DNA of 43,009 nucleotides from a virus, in IMG/VR virus record IMGVR_UViG_3300031876_000235, positions 1-43,009 of that record. The stretch is one strand, 5' to 3'. Every line of letters begins with the position of its first letter. Position 1 is the stretch's first letter. The translations under genes and the position numbers were made by a program. The notes beneath the pieces were generated by a model. The model was not told the origin of the DNA. It did not search any database and saw only the letters and a list, made by a program, of their open reading frames with translations. Below are positions 1 to 7,277 of this stretch, piece after piece.

Positions 1-729
1 TTACCTATTGTGGCAAAAGTCAGAGGAACATAACTGATTTTCCCACCAAGATTTACGGATTGTTTTCATAATTACAACATAACCTAATTCGCTCAGCTTC
101 CAACTAAGTATTTTAACTTTGTTAAGCTCTGGTTCAGGCAGGTAATTTTGTTTAGAATCATATCCAAGCCAAATCATGCATGGATTTAGCATTTTAGCCC
201 AGGAGACTATGATGTCAATGTCAAAGTCCATGACAGGCTCCATAGTCCACATTTTCCTTTTATGCTTAACTTGAAGGAAATCCTGGAACCTCTGTGATGG
301 CAATGGAGCATTACTTATGTTTTCATAAAGTTCGTTCCGATTTGTCTCAATGGTTGTTCCCAAGATGACGTTTTCTGGAAATTTGAAGCGGTTGAATGTT
401 TGTGGGTTTTTGCTTTGCATTAAAAACGTTTTATTAGGCTCTCGCTCTATCCTTTCCAGGATTTTTCCTAGATAATCAGTCGGGCAAAAAGCCACATCTC
501 CATTAGAAATTGTGAAAATGAATTGCATGTAACCTGTCCGTGGCAACGGTTGGCTCAGTCTCTCAGGGTGAGCATGGGGCTTGTATTCATAGCATAAGGA
601 ACATTTTTCTTTTCCCCATCGTTTTAGTTGACGCTGAAAACTAGATTCGCAGTAAATGCATTTATGCATACAGCCACAGAACGGATTCCATTGTTTTACT
701 GATAAAGGATACATATTTGTTTTCTTCAT
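1..729 (-). CDS. DUF5131 / phage Gp37-Gp68-like radical-SAM-type protein
   Basis: This 242-aa protein has a CxxxCxxC cluster near its N terminus (C20, C24, C27) that matches a radical-SAM 4Fe-4S ligand pattern, followed by further cysteines (C43, C46). Its overall look, with FxxxNGDVAFCPTDY and LGTTIETN stretches, matches the DUF5131 (phage Gp37/Gp68) family. That family is widespread in phages and plasmids, but its reaction is not established. The start ATG overlaps the stop of the upstream ASCH gene as ATGA, so the two are translationally coupled. It is the last gene of a leftward operon in this window. The family assignment is from recognition and the function is open. Confidence 0.75.
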   Translation of the reverse strand: MKKTNMYPLSVKQWNPFCGCMHKCIYCESSFQRQLKRWGKEKCSLCYEYKPHAHPERLSQPLPRTGYMQFIFTISNGDVAFCPTDYLGKILERIEREPNKTFLMQSKNPQTFNRFKFPENVILGTTIETNRNELYENISNAPLPSQRFQDFLQVKHKRKMWTMEPVMDFDIDIIVSWAKMLNPCMIWLGYDSKQNYLPEPELNKVKILSWKLSELGYVVIMKTIRKSWWENQLCSSDFCHNR

Positions 730-1055
730 TTCCGTCGCTCCTTTAACTTGAACTCGTAGACAGTAACTATCAAATCAGGCTTCCAGCCTCCTGGCCCGTG
801 GACTTCCTCCCAAGCTCTCTGAAACTCTTCTAGGCTGCTGTATCCTTCCTTTCCCACGTCTTCAAGGCTTATGTCTCCGAGTCTCTGCCTAAACTTGCGG
901 GTTATCAAAATATGCGCTTCAGGCTTACTAAACCAGCGGTCTCTAATGCCGTAAACACGCCCCACATGGTAGTTTGCCGACTTGTCAGGGAGCCTTCGTG
1001 TCTGCGTCTTCCTTCCGGCAAGGATTAGCTCAATGTGCCTTCTTTTGAAAAGCAT
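726..1055 (-). CDS. ASCH-domain protein
   Basis: This 109-aa protein starts with a hydrophobic/basic strand and carries the KTQTRR element at about residues 16-21, then a short beta-rich body with GRVYGIRD and a terminal DLIVTVYEFKL strand. This is the usual plan of small ASCH (PUA-like fold) proteins, which are thought to bind RNA or modified nucleotides. Such proteins are common in phages and mobile elements. It is coupled by a 4-bp ATGA overlap to the DUF5131 gene, suggesting a joint role in nucleic-acid handling, which is inference. The length fits the family. Confidence 0.72.
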   Translation of the reverse strand: MLFKRRHIELILAGRKTQTRRLPDKSANYHVGRVYGIRDRWFSKPEAHILITRKFRQRLGDISLEDVGKEGYSSLEEFQRAWEEVHGPGGWKPDLIVTVYEFKLKERRK

Positions 1056-1064
1056 AATCCAACT

Positions 1065-1343
1065 TCACCTGCCTGAAACAAAGTCATCAAGCTTCACCTG
1101 ATGCGGATGTTTTTTACGCCATTCTCGATAGCATAGGTCACACATATACTCATCCTTCTTATAGTCTGGACCGTCTTCTCTAACCCTAACTTTCGTAATG
1201 GGATGGTCAGCAGAACAGTCTAAACAGAAAATCCGCCCACACGTAGGGCAACATGTTCCTTCCGTCTGGTCCTGAATTTCAACACCGCAAATGTCGCACA
1301 TATACTGAGCGTCAGTTTCGTCTTCATTCACTATTACAGGCAT
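1065..1343 (-). CDS. Multi-CxxC treble-clef zinc-finger protein
   Basis: This 92-aa protein is dominated by cysteine pairs: C16/C19, C31-C32/C35, C40/C43 with H47, and C68/C71. The spacing resembles FYVE/RING-type cross-braced zinc fingers binding two zinc ions. Nothing identifies a catalytic site, so a protein- or nucleic-acid-binding role is the most that can be said. It lies in a run of short leftward genes, and its first codons overlap the end of the upstream gene by 20 bp. Several neighbours (1562-1810, 2386-2520) also carry cysteine pairs, as is usual in archaeal virus early regions. Confidence 0.7.
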   Translation of the reverse strand: MPVIVNEDETDAQYMCDICGVEIQDQTEGTCCPTCGRIFCLDCSADHPITKVRVREDGPDYKKDEYMCDLCYREWRKKHPHQVKLDDFVSGR

Positions 1344-1587
1344 GCATCGCTTTCTCCTCTTCTATGCAGGGCAAGCCTTTCTTTTCTCGCCAAAGGTTCC
1401 GCAGAACAATCAGTTTGGCTGTGTAAAAGTATCCGCCTTCACGAAGCTCTTTCCGTTCCGCCGTTATGCCCTTGAAATCCTTGCCCATAGTTTTAGCTTG
1501 CTCCATCTGATAAAGCTCCTGAGCCTTCTCCCAAATCATAGGTCTTACCCAAGGCCAAAATTTACCTGGCTGTCTCTGCTTCGGCAC
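1324..1587 (-). CDS. Small basic hypothetical protein
   Basis: This 87-aa protein is mostly helical and highly charged, with a KGITAERKELREGGYF core and no cysteine pairs or transmembrane segment. I do not recognise a family. It overlaps both neighbours by about 20-26 bp, which is typical of compact viral operons and supports its being translated. The codon pattern matches the adjacent genes. An overlapping plus-strand frame over the same region is a shadow. Confidence 0.55.
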   Translation of the reverse strand: MPKQRQPGKFWPWVRPMIWEKAQELYQMEQAKTMGKDFKGITAERKELREGGYFYTAKLIVLRNLWREKKGLPCIEEEKAMHACNSE

Positions 1588-1810
1588 TTAAGTAACGCTC
1601 CATTGTTTCTTTTTGGGAAAAGTAGGGGCAGGCGTCGGATGTTAGCTGGTGTTGTTTGGCGAAGGCTCGGAGCATTTGACAGATTTTATGCGGGGTTAAA
1701 GGCTCCTTTTGTCGTGTGTAGCAGACTCTCGAAGCCATGATTATTGGCAGAAAAGAAATGAGGGGACAGTTGGGGCAGATCTTAGGTTCTGATTTGGACA
1801 ATTTCTTCAT
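1562..1810 (-). CDS. Small hypothetical protein with a CxxC pair
   Basis: This 82-aa protein has one CPNC pair near the N terminus (C12, C15) and a few further single cysteines, then a helical C-terminal half. No family is recognised. It overlaps the 54-aa gene upstream by 29 bp and the downstream gene by 26 bp, so it is part of the same packed leftward operon. The start is the first ATG in frame (MKKLSK) and could be the internal Met at residue 26. Confidence 0.5.
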   Translation of the reverse strand: MKKLSKSEPKICPNCPLISFLPIIMASRVCYTRQKEPLTPHKICQMLRAFAKQHQLTSDACPYFSQKETMERYLSAEAETAR

Positions 1811-1946
1811 ACCTCAGGGTTTCTATTGCGTTTTCGATTTTCTTGTCTGGAATGGGAATGTCTATGATGTAGTCTGCAACTCTTCGGGCTTCGTCTAAGT
1901 CTTTGGCGTTGACTACGAGGATTATTTCCACTAAATACTTGGGCAT
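1782..1946 (-). CDS. Small 54-aa hypothetical protein
   Basis: A short frame on the minus strand encodes 54 residues beginning MPKYLVEIILVVNAKDLDEA, with a predicted beta-alpha-beta flavour and an acidic/basic helical tail. A strong ribosome site (AGAGGTG) sits about 8 nt upstream of the ATG and supports translation. It fills the gap between two recognised genes of the operon and overlaps the next one by 29 bp. No family is recognised; the hydrophobic strand followed by a DLDEAR helix is compatible with a small ferredoxin-like fold, which is inference. Confidence 0.6.
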   Translation of the reverse strand: MPKYLVEIILVVNAKDLDEARRVADYIIDIPIPDKKIENAIETLRYEEIVQIRT

Positions 1947-1952
1947 CACTTT

Positions 1953-2411
1953 TCACCTCTTGAAGTGTTTTAGGGCGAAGCGGTTTGCCTTTGTCTGTTT
2001 TCTATGCATGTTAAGTCCTCGTAGATAGTCTAAGAGGTGGCTGAACTCGTGCAAGAAAATAAAGCGGACGAGCTCGTTTGGGCTGTTGAAAGCGACTGTT
2101 TCCATGACATATTCGTAGCCGTAGAACAGGTGGAAGACCTGCTTTGTTCCGACTGCAAATTCCACTGTAAATGGATAAGTGATGTTTTTGTTTATGGCTA
2201 TTGTGATTAGCCGTTGGGAAGGCTGGCATTTTCCGTGGAACGGGTGTTTACCGTTTAGCCATCTAATTTCGACTTTCCAGTCTTCTAATGGCTGCATAAG
2301 TTTTATTGGCATGTTGAGGCTTCCATACTCGACTTCCCAGCTCTGCTTGCTTAGTAAGTCGTCAAGCTGTAAAGAAAGGGTTGTTTTATTTTCCACTTTC
2401 ATTTTTATCAC
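1953..2411 (-). CDS. HEXXH zincin-like metalloprotein
   Basis: The 152-aa protein contains HEFSH at residues 121-125, the zinc-binding and catalytic helix of gluzincin-type metallopeptidases. It is followed by a basic helix with KANRFALKHF, resembling the xANxFA segment of ImmA/SprT-like proteins, although the usual third acidic ligand is not obvious. The N-terminal two thirds is beta-rich. In mobile elements such proteins often cleave repressors or act on DNA-protein crosslinks; which applies here cannot be told. It lies mid-operon between two zinc-finger-rich small genes. Confidence 0.65.
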   Translation of the reverse strand: MIKMKVENKTTLSLQLDDLLSKQSWEVEYGSLNMPIKLMQPLEDWKVEIRWLNGKHPFHGKCQPSQRLITIAINKNITYPFTVEFAVGTKQVFHLFYGYEYVMETVAFNSPNELVRFIFLHEFSHLLDYLRGLNMHRKQTKANRFALKHFKR

Positions 2412-2520
2412 CAGCAGCTAGGCTTGTTGGAATGTTGTGTTTTGCCATGTGCTTGTCGTAAACTTTGACTGGAAAATACCGCTTACAAATTGGGCAGAAC
2501 TTCATTAAGACTTCGTTCAT
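2386..2520 (-). CDS. C2H2 zinc-finger mini-protein
   Basis: The chosen ATG (MNEVLMKF) gives 44 aa and is preceded by a strong GGAGG site; a longer in-frame version starts 17 codons earlier without such a site. The sequence shows CPIC followed after 11 residues by HxxxH, a single classical C2H2 zinc finger, which is a common DNA-binding module of archaeal viruses. The C-terminal tail is short and polar. The stop overlaps the start of the HEXXH gene, so the two are coupled. A regulatory DNA-binding role is inference from the fold. Confidence 0.7.
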   Translation of the reverse strand: MNEVLMKFCPICKRYFPVKVYDKHMAKHNIPTSLAAGDKNESGK

Positions 2521-2531
2521 TTTTTCGCCTC

Positions 2532-2855
2532 CTAAGCGTAATGCGATTGGTACAGCGGCTTTCCGTCCCATTTGAAGAAGTAGCCTGGGCGAGTGTCTTC
2601 TCGCGCATATGGATATTTGCCGATTAGCCGAGGTTTTCCATTGTATTCTCGGACGTGCAGCCTGAAGACTTCGCCGTTTGCCTTGTCAGGCACTACGTAC
2701 TCAGCCATGTACTCTTCTGTTTTAACTATGCGTTGGCTCATCATTCTGCATAAGACTGTTTTTCCCGTCGGCGAAACTTGCTCGACAACGCAGAAGTCAA
2801 TGTTTGTCTGATCGTAGCCCCAGCTTTCGTAAAAAATGTCGCCTGGTTTAATCAT
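2532..2855 (-). CDS. Phage-type hypothetical protein (GDIFYxSWGYDQTN family)
   Basis: This 107-aa protein opens with a GDIFYESWGYDQTNIDF stretch that I recognise from small conserved proteins of many phages and plasmids, whose function is not known. The body is beta-rich with a polar C terminus that includes RPGYFFKWDGKPL. It starts at an ATG only 4 bp after the end of the upstream coiled-coil gene and continues the same operon. Confidence 0.6.
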   Translation of the reverse strand: MIKPGDIFYESWGYDQTNIDFCVVEQVSPTGKTVLCRMMSQRIVKTEEYMAEYVVPDKANGEVFRLHVREYNGKPRLIGKYPYAREDTRPGYFFKWDGKPLYQSHYA

Positions 2856-2859
2856 TTTC

Positions 2860-3168
2860 TCAACTCCATTCAGAAAGGTCTTGGAAAAAAGAAAGGATGG
2901 GGGTGTTGTTTGTGTAGAAGGCTTTAAATTCTTTTTGGAGACTTTCTAGTTCTTCTTGGGCGTGTAGAAGCTCTAAATCGTCTGCGTTTAGCTGGAAAAG
3001 CTCCGGGTCTTTTGCTTTTTTATATCTAAGCTTGTTTATCTTATTGTTTTCTGCTTTAATCTTTTCTAATATTTTTTCTATTTCCATTTTTTCACGCTCG
3101 CCTTCCAAGTTTGTCGGCTTTTCTAAAAATGGCTTAGAGTCGCTTTCTTGTGAGAAAATAGGCTGCAA
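2860..3168 (-). CDS. Coiled-coil hypothetical protein
   Basis: The outer frame encodes 102 aa from a TTG start; an ATG at 3087 (MEIEKILEK) would give 75 aa and is equally plausible. The protein is strongly helical and charged, with heptad-like spacing through ILEKIKAENNKINKLRY and EELESLQKEF, so a coiled coil is likely. No family is recognised. It is the first gene after the archaeal promoter at about 3220 and heads the leftward operon ending at position 1. Confidence 0.55.
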   Translation of the reverse strand: MQPIFSQESDSKPFLEKPTNLEGEREKMEIEKILEKIKAENNKINKLRYKKAKDPELFQLNADDLELLHAQEELESLQKEFKAFYTNNTPILSFFQDLSEWS

Positions 3169-3213
3169 AAACGGCGGATTTCACGTTTCCGTGCAGTTTG
3201 TCGGATTTTCCAT

Positions 3214-3228
3214 ATGAATTTTTAAAAG
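3214..3228 (-). promoter_or_regulatory. Archaeal TATA-type promoter of the leftward early operon
   Basis: Read on the minus strand the region gives CCAAACTTTTAAAAATTC, a BRE-like purine/AA element followed by a TATA-like TTTTAAAAA. A start of transcription about 26 nt further on (near 3198) would lie shortly before the first gene at 3168. It is the only such element between the HEPN-like gene and the operon. Confidence 0.5.
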
Positions 3229-3424
3229 TTTGGAAACCTGTCTTTCACTTTCCAGCGTGAACAAAGCATGGGGCTGAAACGCAAAAATGGGGAGGATTTT
3301 TATTCGATTTTTAAGAAATGCCTATAAGATATATCGGAACATCTAACGCTTTTTGAAATGCGTTAATATCTCTTTTCATCTTGTCAAACTTAGGTTCAAA
3401 TTGAGGAAGTTATTTTTCTCCTAA

Positions 3425-3436
3425 TGCGCGCGCGCA
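3425..3436. repeat. GC-alternating palindrome TGCGCGCGCGCA (copy 1)
   Basis: A perfect 12-bp palindrome of alternating G and C in otherwise AT-rich DNA, 45 bp beyond the stop of the HEPN-like gene. A near-identical TGCGCGCGCA lies at 5507-5516 beyond the SIR2-like gene, so the two flank the HEPN/nuclease cassette. Confidence 0.6.
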
Positions 3437-3480
3437 ACATGTTTCAGATTGTCAGAAGATTGCGGTCAACTAACGAGCAA

Positions 3481-4101
3481 CTAGCGAACGCGTTTGTAGC
3501 TTTTTAGAAGCATAAGCAGAGCTTCAAGAGCCGGCTCTAAAGAATATTTTATCAAAGTTGCCTTAACTATTGTTGCTACACGCCCTTTCTTTTCAGCCAA
3601 TTTGACCACCTCTGCATAGTATTGCTCGCTTCGTATTATGCGAGGCAGCGTATGACAAAGCTCATAAGTTATTCTGTAATGAACATACTCGGAAAGATTC
3701 TTGTATGATTCACAGAAAAAACCAAATTCGATGTCATCTAGTACTCCCTCTCTCACAAGCTTGAGAATTGGACTTTCTGTCCTATGAGTTAGACTCTTCA
3801 GCCCGTACTTTTCCCAAAAGGATCCATCTAATAGTCTTCCTCCAGGGTAGAAATGTCTATACAGATTCACTACTGTTAGCTCTAAAGCAGCTCTGGCGCA
3901 TCTAGCACAAGCGTGAAAATGATCAACTTTAGTCAGCACATCCACCACAGCGTCGAGTTCACGATTCATTATTTCATTAAAATGAGGTATGGCTTGAATG
4001 TGATTTGATTCAAGTTGTTCTCGGCAAGATTTCACGAGCGCCTTAACATTTCTTATTTCCGCATCGTAGTCTGGTATTTTGAATTCGGGTTCTTCTTCCA
4101 A
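3481..4101 (-). CDS. HEPN-like helical protein
   Basis: The 206-aa protein is almost wholly helical. Its centre, CARCARAALELTVVNLYRHF, followed later by YKNLSEYVHYRI, resembles the first and last helices of HEPN/DUF4145-type proteins (xRxxLE and YxxLSxxVH). The classical HEPN RNase motif Rx4-6H is not evident, so it may be a non-catalytic or divergent member. The start used is TTG; no better in-frame start is near. A TATA-like element lies about 65 bp upstream. It is divergent from the two-gene nuclease unit, which suggests a joint accessory cassette (inference). Confidence 0.5.
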   Translation of the reverse strand: MEEEPEFKIPDYDAEIRNVKALVKSCREQLESNHIQAIPHFNEIMNRELDAVVDVLTKVDHFHACARCARAALELTVVNLYRHFYPGGRLLDGSFWEKYGLKSLTHRTESPILKLVREGVLDDIEFGFFCESYKNLSEYVHYRITYELCHTLPRIIRSEQYYAEVVKLAEKKGRVATIVKATLIKYSLEPALEALLMLLKSYKRVR

Positions 4102-4160
4102 TTTTCATCCCAACATGCGAATGCGAGGATATGCCATAGAACTAATTAGAAAATGACATT

Positions 4161-4171
4161 AGTTTATAACT
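4161..4171 (-). promoter_or_regulatory. TATA-like box of the HEPN-like gene
   Basis: On the minus strand the sequence reads GAAAGTTATAAACTAA, with a TATA core that would place transcription start near 4140, about 40 nt before the TTG start at 4101. It is paired back to back with the plus-strand promoter at 4216. Confidence 0.45.
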
Positions 4172-4215
4172 TTCTGAACAAAAGAAAAATGAGAGTTTAT
4201 CAAATCTTACTTTGG

Positions 4216-4224
4216 TTTATAAAG
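4216..4224 (+). promoter_or_regulatory. TATA box for a leaderless transcript
   Basis: TTTATAAAG is centred about 26 nt upstream of the ATG at 4247, so transcription would start at or next to the start codon, as in archaeal leaderless mRNAs. No ribosome site precedes this ATG, consistent with that reading. Confidence 0.55.
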
Positions 4225-4246
4225 TAGAAACTAGAAAAGCATCTAT

Positions 4247-4654
4247 ATGCTGAATCAAGAAGCCATTCTTAAAGCCATATCTCCTTTGCCCGCTAGGCTA
4301 AGAAACAGAATAACCCTTGCTTTGCTAGGAAGGATAGAAGAGGCAAAAGAAGTAGAGAAACCTCAAGAACAAATTGAACGGGAAGCAGTGGAATTAATAC
4401 TACAGGAGATTTTCGTGAACTTGATTCAACCAATCGAGATGACAAGAGAGATACTCATGTCAAAGGCGCTTAAGGAGATTCCGAGTTTCAAAATAGAGTT
4501 CGGGGAAATGTCATTTGACAGGCAATTTATCGATGAGAACCAAGCTTTTCGAGAGGATTTTTTGCATATGGTGGAGGAACTCGGGCTTTCTGAAAGCATT
4601 CTTGCGAAGAAAAAGCAATTGGATTGGAAAAAAGAAGAGGGGCAGGACAAATGA
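4247..4654 (+). CDS. Hypothetical protein, first gene of nuclease unit
   Basis: The 135-aa protein is helical, opening with a basic LPARLRNRITLALLGRI helix and ending in a Lys/Glu-rich tail. No domain is recognised. A promoter at 4216 fits a leaderless start at this ATG. The stop overlaps the start of the following PD-(D/E)XK-like gene as ATGA, so the two are co-translated and probably act together. It might be a partner or antitoxin-like subunit of the nuclease-like protein, which is inference only. Confidence 0.6.
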   Translation: MLNQEAILKAISPLPARLRNRITLALLGRIEEAKEVEKPQEQIEREAVELILQEIFVNLIQPIEMTREILMSKALKEIPSFKIEFGEMSFDRQFIDENQAFREDFLHMVEELGLSESILAKKKQLDWKKEEGQDK

Positions 4655-5334
4655 CATGGTTTGACGTGAATTCGGCACTGAACCGAATCCATGCTTTCCT
4701 AAGCCGATGGAGCACTCTGATCTCTAACTTGGATCAGAATGTAAGACCTTCATCAATGTTTGAGTGTTATAGCTTTATTTCGATAGTTGAAGCATATGGA
4801 TCCTGCGGATTTAATGTGCAACGGATGGGGCCTCTTGGACAGATACTTTTCAAGAGATCAGTGACGGCGATTCCCAACAGGTATACTTACTTTGTGGTTT
4901 CCAGACAGGACATTACCCACGAGGTTCGATTGAACCAAGGTTACAAAAATGCGGACGATGTCTTCTTCAATTTGGATGTAACAATCAGCAACGGCAGAGA
5001 CTGTTTGAATAAAGGTACATTGGAGTCCCAAAACATATTCACATTCTGCGAGTGCAAGCATTATAGAGTTTTCTACCCGTCTGCATGCGCCAACTTTCTT
5101 GGACTTGCTAGGATTGTGATGCCTGATAACATCTTGTGGAAGAATCCTTACAACACTTCTCAGCATTCTTATCCGCCACCAGCGCTTCTTGTATCGGGCA
5201 ATCCTTCATCATATGTTTACGACATGGTATCCTTGGTGAGGAAAAAGCGATACCATGTTAGATTCTTCGACAACATATCTCCACGCGGCCAAACGATGAC
5301 AACTCTTACTAGCTGGATCATGAGACTCATCTAG
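4651..5334 (+). CDS. PD-(D/E)XK-like putative nuclease
   Basis: Starting at the ATG that overlaps the previous stop (ATGA) gives 227 aa; a longer frame begins nine codons earlier. The middle shows a hydrophobic strand with Asp (NLDVTI) followed by FTFCECKHYRVF, giving D...ECK, the core of a restriction-endonuclease-like fold. A helix with LGLARIVMP follows. The N-terminal half is helical. No specific family is recognised; the protein could be a restriction-type or defence nuclease. The pairing with 4247-4654, and the nearby HEPN-like and SIR2-like genes, suggests an accessory defence block. Confidence 0.55.
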   Translation: MTWFDVNSALNRIHAFLSRWSTLISNLDQNVRPSSMFECYSFISIVEAYGSCGFNVQRMGPLGQILFKRSVTAIPNRYTYFVVSRQDITHEVRLNQGYKNADDVFFNLDVTISNGRDCLNKGTLESQNIFTFCECKHYRVFYPSACANFLGLARIVMPDNILWKNPYNTSQHSYPPPALLVSGNPSSYVYDMVSLVRKKRYHVRFFDNISPRGQTMTTLTSWIMRLI

Positions 5335-5517
5335 TTATCGCCCTTTCAAACTGGAACACGTTCCGTTTCTGTCCAATGTTTCGAACAGAACCTCTTTTAT
5401 CTTCAATGGTTCAGCCCATGCTTGGTTTAACATCGTTCTGACTTCCTTCTTGTCTCTGCATATCTTGCAGGGTTTCTGCACAGTAACTTTCTTGTCGATT
5501 CCGCATTGCGCGCGCAC
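5335..5517 (-). CDS. Small CxxC protein downstream of the SIR2-like gene
   Basis: A GTG-started frame of 60 aa begins 3 nt after the stop of the SIR2-like gene and ends next to the convergent nuclease gene. It shows a CKIC pair (C17, C20) plus C5 and C54, consistent with a small zinc-binding protein, and a helical middle. Its start lies inside the GC-alternating palindrome. No family is recognised, and the lack of a clear ribosome site leaves translation uncertain; coupling to the SIR2-like gene is possible. Confidence 0.4.
   Translation of the reverse strand: MRAQCGIDKKVTVQKPCKICRDKKEVRTMLNQAWAEPLKIKEVLFETLDRNGTCSSLKGR
5507..5516. repeat. GC-alternating palindrome TGCGCGCGCA (copy 2)
   Basis: A perfect 10-bp palindrome just past the SIR2-like stop. 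It matches the 12-bp palindrome at 3425-3436 and, with it, brackets the HEPN-like gene and the two-gene nuclease unit. Confidence 0.55.
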
Positions 5518-5520
5518 ACA

Positions 5521-6537
5521 TTAAAGGTATTCATGTGGATTTTCTGCAAACCGTTTGAAACCAATAGGATGGTATTCTATACTCCCAAAAAGCTTTTTGT
5601 AAGCATTCTTTATCATCTCTCCTTGGCGCAGATCCTTCTTAGTCCTCTTTTTATCAATAACAACTACTGGTACTCCACCACCCCGGAACAGGCTCTTCTT
5701 GACGAGATATCTGACTCGTAGATCAGATTCGCGTAAAGAACAACCTATAAAGAAAACCTTTTCAGCTTCACGAAGAGCCCTTTCAGCTTTAAGCCAGATG
5801 TTCGAAATATGCGGGTTATCATATGATTTGTACCACGCTGGTAGTATTATGAGTGGTTCTTGGAGAGTCCGATCATTCTCACATGTTGTAGATTCTGTCC
5901 ATATCCCTAAGACTATTTTCTTGCCTCTTCCTACCTTCACGCTGTTACATGTTGGACACCATACCCAATTAAGCGATCCATGAAGTTTTAGAAGGAGAAT
6001 GGACCGACCTTCTCTTGGTCGAAACCAATCTCGATCAAAATTCATAAATTCTATCCCATAATCCAGATCAAGACCTTTCTGATGCCTTAAATCAGCTATT
6101 GCATTATCAAGCAGAATATCATAGTTCAAGCTAAAGAACACATATTTGTCATGAGTAAAGCTCTGATGGTTAACCAACTTCTGCATGAGCGACCTATGGA
6201 TCGTTCCCTTTCCCCTGAGCTTTTTGTCCAGAATATTGCAAACGGTGTACAACAGATTTTCTTTTATCCTTGGAATTTCCTCACGATTCCATTTAACGGA
6301 GAAACATTCTTGCCTCTGTAACGCAGTATCAAGCAGCCCCAAGATATCCTCAAAGGAAGGAATTGAATTTGGATCTTGAAGATTTGTGTAATAGAAATCC
6401 TTAATGAAATCCTTCAGATGATTGACCTTTTCATCGTTAGTAAAGGTATCAAAAGCATTCGGTAGCAACTCATCAGTCGTGGGTGCTGATTCTTCTTTTG
6501 AGGCACCTGCTCCGAAAATAAACACAACTTTGCTCAT
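5521..6537 (-). CDS. SIR2-like NAD-binding protein
   Basis: From the ATG with an AGAGGAT ribosome site the protein has 338 aa (an upstream in-frame extension looks non-coding). It opens with VVFIFGAGAS (GAGAS, residues 9-13), the NAD-binding loop of SIR2 domains, then FFSLNYD (the conserved Asn-Asp) and LLKLHGS (the catalytic His), followed by a CPTC pair that begins a zinc-ribbon insert, and a C-terminal FIGCSLRESD. These are hallmarks of SIR2_2-type proteins, many of which deplete NAD in anti-phage defence. Here it stands alone, next to a disrupted QueC gene and a HEPN/nuclease cassette. A defence role is inference. Confidence 0.75.
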   Translation of the reverse strand: MSKVVFIFGAGASKEESAPTTDELLPNAFDTFTNDEKVNHLKDFIKDFYYTNLQDPNSIPSFEDILGLLDTALQRQECFSVKWNREEIPRIKENLLYTVCNILDKKLRGKGTIHRSLMQKLVNHQSFTHDKYVFFSLNYDILLDNAIADLRHQKGLDLDYGIEFMNFDRDWFRPREGRSILLLKLHGSLNWVWCPTCNSVKVGRGKKIVLGIWTESTTCENDRTLQEPLIILPAWYKSYDNPHISNIWLKAERALREAEKVFFIGCSLRESDLRVRYLVKKSLFRGGGVPVVVIDKKRTKKDLRQGEMIKNAYKKLFGSIEYHPIGFKRFAENPHEYL

Positions 6538-6599
6538 ATAATCCTCTCTGATAATGCTTAATAATAAGATAGGTGGCATAAAGCTTTGGAGATTTTTCG

Positions 6600-7277
6600 A
6601 TGAAGAAGGTTTTGTTTTCATTGCTATCAGGTGGTATCGATTCAACGCTGGCAACACTAAAGGCGATCCAAGCAGGAAGCAATAAAAGCGTATCAAGTAT
6701 TGTTCCGGTTTTCATTGATTATGGTCAAAAATCAAGAAAACAAGAATGGAACGCTGTATTGAAAGTGTCAGAAAGACTAAGAAAAGAAGCAAATGCAAAA
6801 GAAATCAGATTTGACCCTCCGGCAAAGATAAGATTGGCCGCATATTCCAGAAATGGATTTGGAATTTTTAAGTGGAGTGAATCGATGCTCATAAAAGGTG
6901 ACAAATCAGGTGTGGCTGAAGTTGAGAATAGAAACATGGTGCTCGTATCTATCGCAGCTTCTTATGCAAAATCTCTGACGCCCCATAATGAAAGAGCAGT
7001 CATAATCACAGGTTTCCGAAATGAGTTCTATGACACGCGCACGGAGTTTGTAAAGTAATTAAACAAAGTTTTCAAAGTGCTAAAAATGCGTATTCAAATC
7101 GACACGCCTGTCATCGAATACAAAGAAGAAGCTGGAAAGAAGAAGCTCGTTGACACGTTCACGTCGATGGGCTATAGAGACTTGATTGACCTGACTTGGA
7201 GTTGCTACACACCACACAACGATCAACCCTGTGAAAAATGCCCAGCATGCCAAAAAAGAGGCAAAGCAACCAACTGA
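6600..7277 (+). pseudogene. queC: QueC-like 7-cyano-7-deazaguanine synthase broken by an in-frame TAA
   Basis: The frame opens with the ATP-pyrophosphatase loop LLSGGIDST (residues 8-16) and continues with VFIDYGQKS and ITGFRNEFYDTRTEF, all typical of QueC, which makes preQ0 from 7-carboxy-7-deazaguanine for archaeosine or queuosine. It stops at TAA 7056-7058. The same frame then continues for a further 72 codons with LNKVFKV, IQIDTP and a C-terminal SCYTPHNDQPCEKCPACQK, the four-Cys zinc site of QueC. So one nonsense codon splits an otherwise intact gene. A GGAG site precedes the ATG. The gene is divergent from the SIR2-like gene. Genuine decay, readthrough or a base-call error are all possible. 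Confidence 0.75.

Larger units (their letters stand above)
3169..3480. other. Gene-free stretch between early operon and accessory block
   Basis: This 312-bp stretch holds the leftward promoter near 3220, AT-rich DNA with no convincing frame, and the alternating purine-pyrimidine palindrome at 3425-3436. No RNA gene was recognised. Confidence 0.6.

Noticed and set aside
1342-1740. 132-codon plus-strand frame
   Set aside because: It is antisense to two coupled minus-strand genes with ribosome sites, and its composition fits a shadow.
7056-7058. Stop-codon recoding (pyrrolysine-type) in QueC
   Set aside because: The codon is TAA, not the TAG used for pyrrolysine, and there is no sign of a downstream recoding element.
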